From: Pseudomonas baltica
Lineage (GTDB): Bacteria; Pseudomonadota; Gammaproteobacteria; Pseudomonadales; Pseudomonadaceae
Direction of reading: 5' to 3'
Length of the DNA stretch: 64,000 bases
NCBI RefSeq assembly: GCF_031880315.1
Contig: NZ_CP134771.1
Span: forward strand, 5,204,501-5,268,500
Part shown: positions 38,666-45,733 of the stretch, piece by piece
How positions within the stretch are numbered: the first letter of the stretch is position 1
How the letters are laid out: every line of letters begins with the position of its first letter
Notes under the pieces: generated by a model
What the model saw: only the letters and a program-made list of their open reading frames with translations
What the model was told of the DNA's origin: nothing
Database searches by the model: none
Program-made: the position numbers and the translations under genes

Positions 38666-39549
38666 AGATCGGTCTGGATCTGATAAGCGTATTTGAAAGG
38701 AGACGCTGGAAGCTTGGCGGGCCTGAATTTGGTCGCTGCCGATAGCTTGAATTGACTCCCGACAACACCAATAGCCGATCCTAGCACTCCAACGGCGGGC
38801 GATATCGCGTCGCCTGCTTTCCATCCAGCCCCACCAGCGGCGAGTGCTTTAGCTATATCAAAGTTAAAGCCTGCTGAGTAATCGGATAGATACACAGGGA
38901 ACTGCCATTCTTTGGCCACCGCTCTCAGATCGCTGCATGCAGTTTCGATCTGTTGTTTCCTATGAGAGAACGACGCTTCTGAATCACTTGAGCTAGTAAT
39001 CTCATATATTATATTGTCCATATACGTTCTGAATGCAAGGAGCTCGGGCCTTCTTCGTGCTTTGAATTCAAGGATTTCAGCAATTGGAACGTCGCGCTTG
39101 GGGATTGGTATAAGGGATAGGAGCGTAAGTAACGATGCGGTCTCTTCGTCAGATGTATTTTCAGTTACGCTTATAGAATTCTGTCCTTGATGTATCGCCC
39201 ATCCTCCTGGGTTTTCATCATTGAGTTTTTCAAAAATGGCTTGCCGGTTCTTTATCATTGCGTCAGTGACTTTCCCATAAATAGGGTAGTCGGGCCTGTG
39301 CATGATTCCTGCGCTTTGAAGAAATTTAATGTCTCTATCATCAGCAGGCTCAACAATACTCATCGGCCAACACAAGCGGTCCCAGAATAATAGTGAGAAT
39401 CTCAGTTCCTGTGGCTCCAGTCCCCCGGTAAACGAAGTGCTACCCGTTTCTATTTTTACCGGAGAACTGATAATTAATCCTCTAACTGAAGGCCTATTGA
39501 ATTTTCCGTAAAGGGGATCATTTAGTTTTCGTTGTTTTGCTTGACCCAT
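38662..39549 (-). CDS. prophage cargo protein of unknown function, 295 aa
   Basis: A leftward single gene, AT-rich, with GGAG 8 bases before the ATG at 39549. It begins MGQAKQRKLNDPLYGKF, has FSLLFWDRLCWPMSIVEP, and later KARRRPELLAFRTYMDNIIYEI near residue 175 and a hydrophobic Gly/Ala-rich segment near 245-275 (AGDAISPAVGVLGSAIGVVGSQF). It resembles DUF6236-type proteins in my memory (RRRPELLAFRTYLD), not confirmed. Cargo in this location is often defence or lysogenic-conversion genes. Its promoter region has a 12-bp palindrome. Confidence 0.6.
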   Translation of the reverse strand: MGQAKQRKLNDPLYGKFNRPSVRGLIISSPVKIETGSTSFTGGLEPQELRFSLLFWDRLCWPMSIVEPADDRDIKFLQSAGIMHRPDYPIYGKVTDAMIKNRQAIFEKLNDENPGGWAIHQGQNSISVTENTSDEETASLLTLLSLIPIPKRDVPIAEILEFKARRRPELLAFRTYMDNIIYEITSSSDSEASFSHRKQQIETACSDLRAVAKEWQFPVYLSDYSAGFNFDIAKALAAGGAGWKAGDAISPAVGVLGSAIGVVGSQFKLSAATKFRPAKLPASPFKYAYQIQTDL

Positions 39550-39574
39550 AGTGCGCACTCCATGCTGTGGTTAA

Positions 39575-39586
39575 TGCTGATCAGCA
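39575..39586. repeat. 12-bp palindrome at the cargo gene promoter
   Basis: TGCTGATCAGCA is a perfect palindrome 25 bp upstream of the cargo gene start, next to an extended -10-like TGCTATGCT on the leftward strand. It may be an operator for that gene. Confidence 0.4.
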
Positions 39587-39753
39587 TAGCAATCCCGTAC
39601 CACTTTTTGTACCAAATCATGGGTTTTGAGGGGGTTTCAGGGGTGAAAAGCACCCATATGGCCCCGCAAACCCCCAACCACCAATACTCCAGCTAATCCG
39701 CATGTCCGACCTTGGGCAAAGCCAGATCTTCTGTAGTTCGGGAAAATGATCGG

Positions 39754-39996
39754 TTACTTCCCAGCTTGAGCCATGTCTCTCAGCCGCTTTTCCGTAGCCT
39801 CATCGAACAGGATGTAAAGCGCCTCGATCCGCGCAGCTTCCAGAGTGCGCGCCGTTTCCAACCCAAGGACGAACCCTTCGGCCATGGCGCTAGCTTTGAC
39901 GGTGTGGTTTGGGGTGGCCGCTTCCTCGATCGCGCCTAGCAGGCGCTGGCTCGCGGCGAGGATGGCCCGCGGAAGGATCATGTTCTCGAAGGTCAT
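39754..39996 (-). CDS. small Pseudomonas phage protein, 80 aa
   Basis: A leftward gene with AAGGAG 7 bases before the ATG at 39996. The protein is helical: MTFENMILPRAILAASQRLLGAIEEAATPN, then FVLGLETARTLEAARIEALYILFDEATEKRLRDMAQ. Small helical proteins of this pattern are familiar from Pseudomonas prophage ends. A truncated copy lies 1.2 kb away. It starts 13 bp after the stop of the gene at 40010-40339 and is likely in its transcript, so it may also be SOS-controlled. Confidence 0.65.
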   Translation of the reverse strand: MTFENMILPRAILAASQRLLGAIEEAATPNHTVKASAMAEGFVLGLETARTLEAARIEALYILFDEATEKRLRDMAQAGK

Positions 39997-40009
39997 GCGC
40001 AACTCCTTG

Positions 40010-40339
40010 TCAGTGGTCAGCAGGCGGGTTGGCCGCTTCATGTGCCGCCAGTCGCGACTGCCATGCCCGGTATCCGTTTAGCGTGTTCTCAGCCGTCGTT
40101 AATTTCACGTAGGTATCAGACAGCACGCGCTTGGTGCACGCCAGCTCATGCTTAACGCTGTCCCGCTCGGCCGACACCTGAGCGTTGATGGCCACCAGCT
40201 TGGCGATGTTGGCGCGGCACTGGCGCAGGTCCACCTGGTGCTCCTCAATCTCCGTGGCCAGCAGAACGATCTGTTGGTTGGCCATTTCCAGAGGGGTAGG
40301 GATGCCCAGGCATCCGAAGTCGCTGTCGTCGATTTCCAT
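40010..40339 (-). CDS. SOS-controlled coiled-coil phage protein, 109 aa
   Basis: A leftward gene with ATG at 40339. The protein begins MEIDDSDFGCLGIPTPLEMANQQ and is then a long helix (IVLLATEIEEHQVDLRQCRANIAKLVAINAQVSAERDSVKHELACTKRVLSD) with heptad-like spacing, so a coiled coil is likely. A LexA-type box is centred about 26 bp upstream. No clear ribosome site is seen. With the downstream small gene it forms a short SOS-inducible transcript near the prophage end. Function unknown. Confidence 0.65.
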   Translation of the reverse strand: MEIDDSDFGCLGIPTPLEMANQQIVLLATEIEEHQVDLRQCRANIAKLVAINAQVSAERDSVKHELACTKRVLSDTYVKLTTAENTLNGYRAWQSRLAAHEAANPPADH

Positions 40340-40357
40340 GTTGCTGCTCGATTTGTA

Positions 40358-40373
40358 CTGTATGGGTGTACAG
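40358..40373 (-). promoter_or_regulatory. second LexA (SOS) box
   Basis: CTGTATGGGTGTACAG fits CTGT-N8-ACAG and is flanked by TA on both sides (TACTGT...ACAGTA). It is upstream of the coiled-coil protein gene. Confidence 0.8.
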
Positions 40374-40419
40374 TATTCGAGTGGCCGAGGATTCTCAAGC
40401 CGGTGATGACGGGCGGGGA

Positions 40420-40638
40420 TCAGTGTCCGTCGGGCAGGTCATCCTGAATAGCGGTGAGCATCACTAGCAGCTCCATGTAGGGTCGCTGCCCTGGCCCGCG
40501 CCGCGTGCAGGTTGGTCCATGCTCGAAGTCTGTATCGCGGTTCACCATGAATTGGGCGGCGTAGCACTCCGAGCAGTTGATCATGTCGGGGGCAATCAGC
40601 CACTTCTCGTTCCATGTGAGGTATCGGGGGTCTGGCAT
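40420..40638 (-). CDS. small cysteine-containing phage protein, 72 aa
   Basis: A leftward gene with AAGGAG 7 bases before the ATG at 40638. The protein starts MPDPRYLTWNEKWLIAPDMINCSECYAAQF and has CTRRG later; the Cys pair (CSEC) and Cys near residue 48 may bind zinc. It is the last gene before attR. Function unknown. Confidence 0.6.
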   Translation of the reverse strand: MPDPRYLTWNEKWLIAPDMINCSECYAAQFMVNRDTDFEHGPTCTRRGPGQRPYMELLVMLTAIQDDLPDGH

Positions 40639-40859
40639 AGTCCGCTCCTTGGTTGAGCGGTGATTATAGATGAAGAGGATTCTCCAGCCAGGACGGTAGG
40701 AGGTCGGCGGAGATGCCGGGGGAGGGCAGGAAGTGCGCAAAACCCCCGCTGGAGGCCGCGTGCTTCCGTTTGTAAAAACACAGAAAGGACCGATTTTGGC
40801 GAAGGCCAGACAGACGGTAATCAATTTATAATCAATAGGTTACGAGCCTTTCGCCCACT
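40639..40859. other. prophage end, attP arm region
   Basis: No gene is visible in these 221 bp. The part next to attR (about 40815-40850) is AT-rich, as expected for a phage att arm that binds integrase and IHF. Confidence 0.4.
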
Positions 40860-40906
40860 GCATGGGGTGCAAGGGGTCGAGTGTTCGAATCACTCCGTCC
40901 CGACCA
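40860..40906 (+). other. attR: 3' fragment of tRNA-Pro(GGG)
   Basis: The 47 bp starting GCATGGGGTGCAAGGGGTCG and ending GTCCCGACCA match what I remember as the anticodon loop (ATGGGGT, anticodon GGG), variable loop, T-arm (GAGTG-TTCGAAT-CACTC) and acceptor end of tRNA-Pro(GGG). The 5' half of a tRNA is missing: the preceding bases do not pair as an acceptor or D-arm. A tRNA terminator follows. This is the crossover region left on the right when a phage integrates into a tRNA gene; the intact gene should lie at the left end, outside the window. Confidence 0.85.
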
Positions 40907-40922
40907 TTTATTTCAATGACTT

Positions 40923-40950
40923 AGCCCAATCAGCAACGATTGGGCTTTTT
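40923..40950 (+). terminator. terminator of the tRNA locus
   Basis: AGCCCAATC and GATTGGGCT pair perfectly around a 6-base loop and are followed by TTTT. It belongs to the chromosome and would have ended the original tRNA-Pro transcript. Confidence 0.85.
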
Positions 40951-41088
40951 CATGCCTGCGGTTTTTGAGCGAATAGTGTAAGCACCCTGTGGTTCGTCAA
41001 GGTCTACGCAGTATCAAATCCAACCTCACTCAAACATACCAGTTGGCCAACCTGGCATCCGCCTGGCTTCGGCTTCCCTGGCAAAGAC

Positions 41089-42060
41089 CTATCGCGCCGG
41101 CGCGATTGTGAACGCTGGAAGTATATGCTGCTGAAGTTCGTCGATCACCTCCAGGGCCGGTCGGCGTGTGGGTTTGAGGTTCAGTGCAACGTGATTGATC
41201 CCGGCCTCCCGTTGACGGGCGAAGAAGTCCTTCAGTGCATGCCGACCGCCGCGCAGCACTCGTCCCGTTTGTAGAGGCGCGTCAGCATTGGTGTCCAGAT
41301 CGAACATGGCGCCATAGCCAAACGGAACAAATCCTCGCGAAGATGTCACTTCTCGCCAATGCGGGACGGCCTCTGGCATGCGCAGCGGATCCCCGTGCCA
41401 AATCCAAGCATCGACATTCTCCGCCAGCCACTCCAGGCTTTGGCCAGCACGGCCTATGGCAATGACAGGGATACGCGGAGCAGCTGGCTTTGGTACAAGA
41501 TCGATATCCCCCCTTAGCTCACCAAAATGTTCAGTCTTGAGGCGTGGGAACGACTCTGAAGTCAGGGTTTTGATGAGCGCTACTGCCTCTTGGTAGCGCT
41601 GTACGCGGCTCGAGAAGTCGACACCGAACGCGGGGTACTCTGTTGCGCGGTCACCCGAGGCCATGCCCGCGAGGAAGCGGCCACCTAATAGTTGATCCGC
41701 CGTGGCGAGCTGTTTAGCTGTGATAATCGGCTCGCGTAATGGGCTGACGATGCCGGCAGTGCCGATCGCAATCCTGCCGGTCAGTGCGGCCAACCAACCG
41801 GCATACACCAATGGGTCGAGAACTTGGCCAGTGTCCCCGAAAGATGGATCGTAAAACGGCACGTCGCGCAGCCACAGTGCGGCCGCATCGCTCTGGTCAA
41901 GGCGCTGCACTATCTCCGCCTGGTCCGCCAGGCTCGGGAAGGGGCTGTCTGGATATCCACAGGCGGGAGAGATGAATCCAATGGTCAACTCGCCGGGCTG
42001 GAAGGTGCGGCTAAACGTTGTATGGTTCGCCAGGTCATGGGATTGATTGTTCTGAACCAT
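41089..42060 (-). CDS. luciferase-like (LLM class) flavin oxidoreductase
   Basis: A 323-residue protein; the ATG at 42060 has TGGAG 8 bases upstream. It has the TIM-barrel LLM pattern: LTIGFISPACGYPDS at the start, ALWLRDVPFYDPSFGDTGQVLDPLVYAGWLAALTGRIAIGTAGIVSPLREPIITAKQLATADQLLGGRFLAGMASGDRATEYPAFG in the middle. Such enzymes use FMN or F420; this one is of the BA3436-like subgroup, whose substrate is not known. It is the first chromosomal gene right of the prophage. Confidence 0.85.
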   Translation of the reverse strand: MVQNNQSHDLANHTTFSRTFQPGELTIGFISPACGYPDSPFPSLADQAEIVQRLDQSDAAALWLRDVPFYDPSFGDTGQVLDPLVYAGWLAALTGRIAIGTAGIVSPLREPIITAKQLATADQLLGGRFLAGMASGDRATEYPAFGVDFSSRVQRYQEAVALIKTLTSESFPRLKTEHFGELRGDIDLVPKPAAPRIPVIAIGRAGQSLEWLAENVDAWIWHGDPLRMPEAVPHWREVTSSRGFVPFGYGAMFDLDTNADAPLQTGRVLRGGRHALKDFFARQREAGINHVALNLKPTRRPALEVIDELQQHILPAFTIAPAR

Positions 42061-42214
42061 CAGTCGTACTCCATTTTGCAAACAGGTCGCACTATTCTAA
42101 TGATGAGCCGAACGCCAATTTCCGACCTTTTGGATCGAGAATGGTGAAAAAATGTCCCCAATAGCCGGCCGCGGACATATCGCCACCTTCATTTATTGAA
42201 GTCCTCCAGCGCCG

Positions 42215-43084
42215 TTATCGAGTCAATTCATGCCCAAATGGCACGCGAAACCCCGAGGCGTTGCGGTGACCGCCGCCGCCGTACTGGCTGGCAACTTCAG
42301 AGACGTCGACGCCTTGGTCGGTACTTCGCAATGAAAACGATCGCCCCTCGGGCCCATCCGAGTAGCACGCGGCGAAGGCCTCGCCGGCGGTCATGATGTT
42401 CCCTGCATCGCTGGCGAACATGCCGGGGATATTGGCGACGGGCACGTCATGCCCGCCGATCACCATCCGCCGCTGAGTGCTCCGTATCAGGTCGGTTACC
42501 GTTTTCTGGCGCTGGCGCTCGATGGCCACACCGTCCGAGAGCAGGCTGCTGACCTCGTCGGCAAATAGCCCATCCCAAATCTCGAAATCCTGGGGGTAGC
42601 TGAACAGGTTCGCGAGTATTTCGCGGGTGCCTGCCAGCTCAAACCGCCAAAGGTCCCGATCCTCGATATGATTGATCAGGGCAGGGCGCGGCTGACCGGG
42701 GAAGAAGAAGTCCCAGGCCAGGCCAGCGCCGGATCGGTTCATGTCGAACAGCGCGTGCAGGCGGCCGTCGCGGTGTTGCTGGTACGATTCGTGCGATGGC
42801 CCCGCGCTCGGTACGTCTTGCAGGGCGGCCTGTGCTGTCTTGTGGTGGTCGAGCACCAGCACTGACTCGGCAACATCTGCCATGGCGGTCAGTATTTCGA
42901 GGTTGAACGAAAAGTCGACGATGATCACGCGCTTGCCGGTGGCGTCCGGCGCAGGCGCGCCGTGCTTGGCCGCGTGGAAGTCGATGTCGGCACCTAGGGC
43001 TTTGCGCACGACCCAGGCGGCGCCGAAGCCGTCGGCGCAGTTGCCATGATAAATGCAAAGGTAGTGCGGTTGATCTTCTGGCAT
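42215..43084 (-). CDS. DHH family phosphoesterase
   Basis: A 289-residue protein with AAGGAA before the ATG. YHGNCADGFGAAWVV (residues about 12-26) and IIVDFSF, VLVLDHHKTA (DHH motif near residue 79) form the metal-binding site. QYGGGGHRNASGFRV near residue 270 is the DHHA1-type motif. It probably hydrolyses phosphodiester bonds in nucleotides or short oligonucleotides. No gene partner is obvious. Confidence 0.88.
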   Translation of the reverse strand: MPEDQPHYLCIYHGNCADGFGAAWVVRKALGADIDFHAAKHGAPAPDATGKRVIIVDFSFNLEILTAMADVAESVLVLDHHKTAQAALQDVPSAGPSHESYQQHRDGRLHALFDMNRSGAGLAWDFFFPGQPRPALINHIEDRDLWRFELAGTREILANLFSYPQDFEIWDGLFADEVSSLLSDGVAIERQRQKTVTDLIRSTQRRMVIGGHDVPVANIPGMFASDAGNIMTAGEAFAACYSDGPEGRSFSLRSTDQGVDVSEVASQYGGGGHRNASGFRVPFGHELTR

Positions 43085-43148
43085 GAGGTTCCTTGTCCGG
43101 CAGGTGGCCGGCGGGCTCCAGTGTAAGGGGTAGACGGTTATACCGGCG

Positions 43149-43391
43149 ATGCAATACCTTCAGCTGACGCAGCTTATAGGGGATCGAACTGCGATGTTCG
43201 TGTTGCTGGGTATTACCCTCTGGGCCATTGCTCTATTTATGCTGGTAATTCACTTCGAAGCCTCGGCCGCCGCGTTGTTCCTGTTCGGCCTCGCGATGAT
43301 GTGGCCCGCCATCTTCTACGGCAAGCAGGGCGATAAGCGCTTCGCTGGCTGGTACCCGTCCCTGAAGATTCTGTTGAGCAGTTGGCACTGA
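43149..43391 (+). CDS. small membrane protein, 80 aa
   Basis: An 80-residue protein with two hydrophobic segments (MFVLLGITLWAIALFMLVI, AAALFLFGLAMMWPAIFY) and a soluble, basic end. No clear ribosome site is present; an internal ATG at 43194 is an alternative. Function unknown. Confidence 0.55.
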   Translation: MQYLQLTQLIGDRTAMFVLLGITLWAIALFMLVIHFEASAAALFLFGLAMMWPAIFYGKQGDKRFAGWYPSLKILLSSWH

Positions 43392-43567
43392 TGGCTGCTG
43401 AGTTTCGTGCCAACCATCAAGTTGTCCGAAGCGCCAGTCAGGCTTGAAGGTCCGCCATACGACGCCCCTGGTCAGCTCCAGTCTCGGTCGGCAGGCGTGA
43501 CCACTCGCAGACGCTGCAATCAAGCGTGATAAGGTGACCCCATCTGAATATCTTCGGGGACCGCCGA

Positions 43568-44551
43568 ATGCCTTACGAGTTAGATGGCCGCCTGGTAATC
43601 GGCGTGGCCTCGAGTGCCGTATTCAACCTGCTGGAATCCGACGCGATTTTCAAAAGTGAAGGCGAGGAGAAGTACCGAAAGTTCCAGGAGACGAACCTCG
43701 ACAACCCTCTGCCCAAAGGCATCGCATACCCCTTCATCAAGCGTTTGCTGTCGCTCAATGACCTCTCGCCTGACCCGGCCGATCCGCTGGTGGAAGTCGT
43801 GCTGCTGTCCAAGAATGACCCCGATACCGGGCTGCGAGTCATGAAGACCATCGAGCATTATGGCCTGCCCATGACTCGGGCTATTTTCATGCAGGGCCAG
43901 TCACCTTATGAATACATCCCGGCGCTCAACATTGCGTTGTTCTTGTCGGGCGACAAGGCCGATGTCGAGGCTGCGATCAAGGCCGGGCATCCCGCCGGGC
44001 AAATGCTCGACTCCAAGTTCGATGATGACGAAGACGACCAGACGTTGCGGATTGCCTTCGACTTCGACGGTGTATTGGCAGGGGACGAGTCGGAGGCGGT
44101 CATGCAGACCGCTGGCCTCACTGAATTCCATGCTCACGAAGTCAAGAACGTCATGCAGCCCCATCACCCAGGGCCGCTGAAAGAGTTCATGGTGCGGATT
44201 GCCAAAATTCAGTCTGTGGAAGAGGCGCATAAAAAGCATAATCCCGGCTACAAGAACCGGATCCGCGTCTCTATCGTCACCGCACGCAACGCGCCCTCCC
44301 ATGAGCGTGCCATGAACACGCTCAAGAGCTGGGGCGTGATGGCCAACGATGCGTTCTTTCTGGGGGGGATCGAGAAGGGCAGGGTACTGGGTGTTCTTAA
44401 ACCGCACATTTTCTTCGATGACCAATCAGGGCATCTCAAGTCCGCCAGTGCGGTTGCGCCATCGGTGCATGTGCCGTTCGGGATCACCAATCAGGCTGCA
44501 CTCGGGCCGTTTGTTGCTGAAGCGCCCGAGCGCATCGAGGACGCCCTCTAA
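43568..44551 (+). CDS. cytosolic 5'-nucleotidase-like protein
   Basis: A 327-residue protein of the 5'-nucleotidase family PF06189. The N-terminal part is LVIGVASSAVFNLLESD. IAFDFDGVLAGDESE near residue 163 is the HAD-like DxDGV motif with the two aspartates. NRIRVSIVTARNAPSHERAMNTLKSWGV near residue 236 holds the second HAD motif (Thr/Ser) and FFDDQ near 278 the last acidic motif. It would dephosphorylate nucleoside monophosphates. It is a lone chromosomal gene. Confidence 0.85.
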   Translation: MPYELDGRLVIGVASSAVFNLLESDAIFKSEGEEKYRKFQETNLDNPLPKGIAYPFIKRLLSLNDLSPDPADPLVEVVLLSKNDPDTGLRVMKTIEHYGLPMTRAIFMQGQSPYEYIPALNIALFLSGDKADVEAAIKAGHPAGQMLDSKFDDDEDDQTLRIAFDFDGVLAGDESEAVMQTAGLTEFHAHEVKNVMQPHHPGPLKEFMVRIAKIQSVEEAHKKHNPGYKNRIRVSIVTARNAPSHERAMNTLKSWGVMANDAFFLGGIEKGRVLGVLKPHIFFDDQSGHLKSASAVAPSVHVPFGITNQAALGPFVAEAPERIEDAL

Positions 44552-44584
44552 CGGGTCAAGATGCCTGCATTGGCAACGGCGCGC

Positions 44585-44818
44585 TCACTTCTGATCATCG
44601 TCGCCTTTGCCAGACAGGCTTTTGCCCGTGAACAACACCATCAGTACCCCGGCGACCAGCACGATCCCGGCGATCAACGTATAGAGCTGCCGATCCGCCA
44701 TAAGCGAGACGTTGCTGATGCGGGCACCATCGGCCGTTGCTAGGGTGGTGTCCATCATGAACGCCGCGATCATGGCGATCACGCCGACGACGGTAAGAAT
44801 CAAACCAAGGCCGCGCAT
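44585..44818 (-). CDS. small two-helix membrane protein, 77 aa
   Basis: A 77-residue protein with GAGGAA 9 bases before the ATG. It has LGLILTVVGVIAMIAAFMM and LIAGIVLVAGVLMVLFT as two transmembrane helices, joined by a loop with SNVSLMADRQ, and a charged C-terminus (SGKGDDDQK). Small proteins of this type are common in Pseudomonas; function unknown. Confidence 0.7.
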   Translation of the reverse strand: MRGLGLILTVVGVIAMIAAFMMDTTLATADGARISNVSLMADRQLYTLIAGIVLVAGVLMVLFTGKSLSGKGDDDQK

Positions 44819-44878
44819 GGCATCTGTTCCTCAAAAGTGAGGCGCGATTCTACTACTCTCGCCATCCGCTTTGATGGC

Positions 44879-45352
44879 TCAGCTATGTTTACCCGCCGCA
44901 ACGCTAGGCTCGACCAAGCTCAAATGCCAGCCGTTGTCGTCATGCTGATAGATCGCAACAAGGCTGCCACTTTCTTTGTGCAGCGTGCCATTTTTGCCCG
45001 GAACATTCACCGAAAAATCGGCGATGGAATAACCGCCTGCGCCCGTGACGTGGACCTCTTTGATAGTGATCTGGTGACCCTGCGCGCCAGACTTGAAGCG
45101 GTCGACATAATAGTCATGCAAGGCCTTTTGCCCCCGAACCAGCGGGCCGGATGGCGACACAAGCACGCCATCACTCGCATAGAGAGAAGCCATGGCGTCC
45201 GGGTTTTTGGCTGCATAGTTGGAATCATAACTGTGGCCAAGGCTCACCGCAGCGTTCATCAGTTCCGTTTGGTCAGCATCTGCAGCATAAGCCGAGGACG
45301 ATGCGGCGAGGGCAGTAAACAATGCGGCAGAAACACAGGTCGGGATTTTCAT
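44879..45352 (-). CDS. secreted SnoaL/DUF4440-like protein
   Basis: A 157-residue protein with a signal peptide (KIPTCVSAALFTALAASSSAYA, cleavage after AYA). The mature part (SLGHSYDSNYAAKNPDAMASLYASDGVLVSPSGPLVRGQKALHDYY) is an NTF2-like domain of the SnoaL/DUF4440 type with the conserved DAxASLYA-D-x-V pattern. It is probably periplasmic; such proteins bind small ligands or act as isomerases. The real substrate cannot be told. Confidence 0.8.
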   Translation of the reverse strand: MKIPTCVSAALFTALAASSSAYAADADQTELMNAAVSLGHSYDSNYAAKNPDAMASLYASDGVLVSPSGPLVRGQKALHDYYVDRFKSGAQGHQITIKEVHVTGAGGYSIADFSVNVPGKNGTLHKESGSLVAIYQHDDNGWHLSLVEPSVAAGKHS

Positions 45353-45733
45353 CGGTCAAACTCCATTTATTATGTGAGTCGATATTTGCCTGCTGAACTG
45401 CTTTGCATAGCAGGTTGCTATGTTGTGAGGTGAGGTCAATCTAGCAGTGACCTTTGCTCGATTGGATGTAGATTGTTTTATACAGTTGAAGTGAATGGTC
45501 CCCGTTGCTAGCGGTCCCGGATAGCAGTCTGCACTACCGGGACGCGCTCCCCAGGCTCAATCCAAAAGCAGCACCACTCCTCCATCCCGCCTCAGGTTTA
45601 CCCCCAGCCAGCCGATACCACCTCCAGACGTCCCCAATAATCAGAAAAACCATCGCGCTCCCAGCGATAAAGTCAGTACCACCTTCTTGCCGCCACCATT
45701 TCGCACAAGCCTCAAGCCTTCGGACGGTTTTCC
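45353..45733 (+). promoter_or_regulatory. intergenic region with sigma28-like promoter for the chemoreceptor
   Basis: These 381 bp hold no gene. GAAA (45644-45647), 15 bp, then AGCGATAA (45663-45670) are close to the sigma28/FliA consensus TAAA-N15-GCCGATAA and lie 64 bp before the chemoreceptor start. Motility and chemotaxis genes in Pseudomonas are often read by this sigma factor. Confidence 0.5.
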
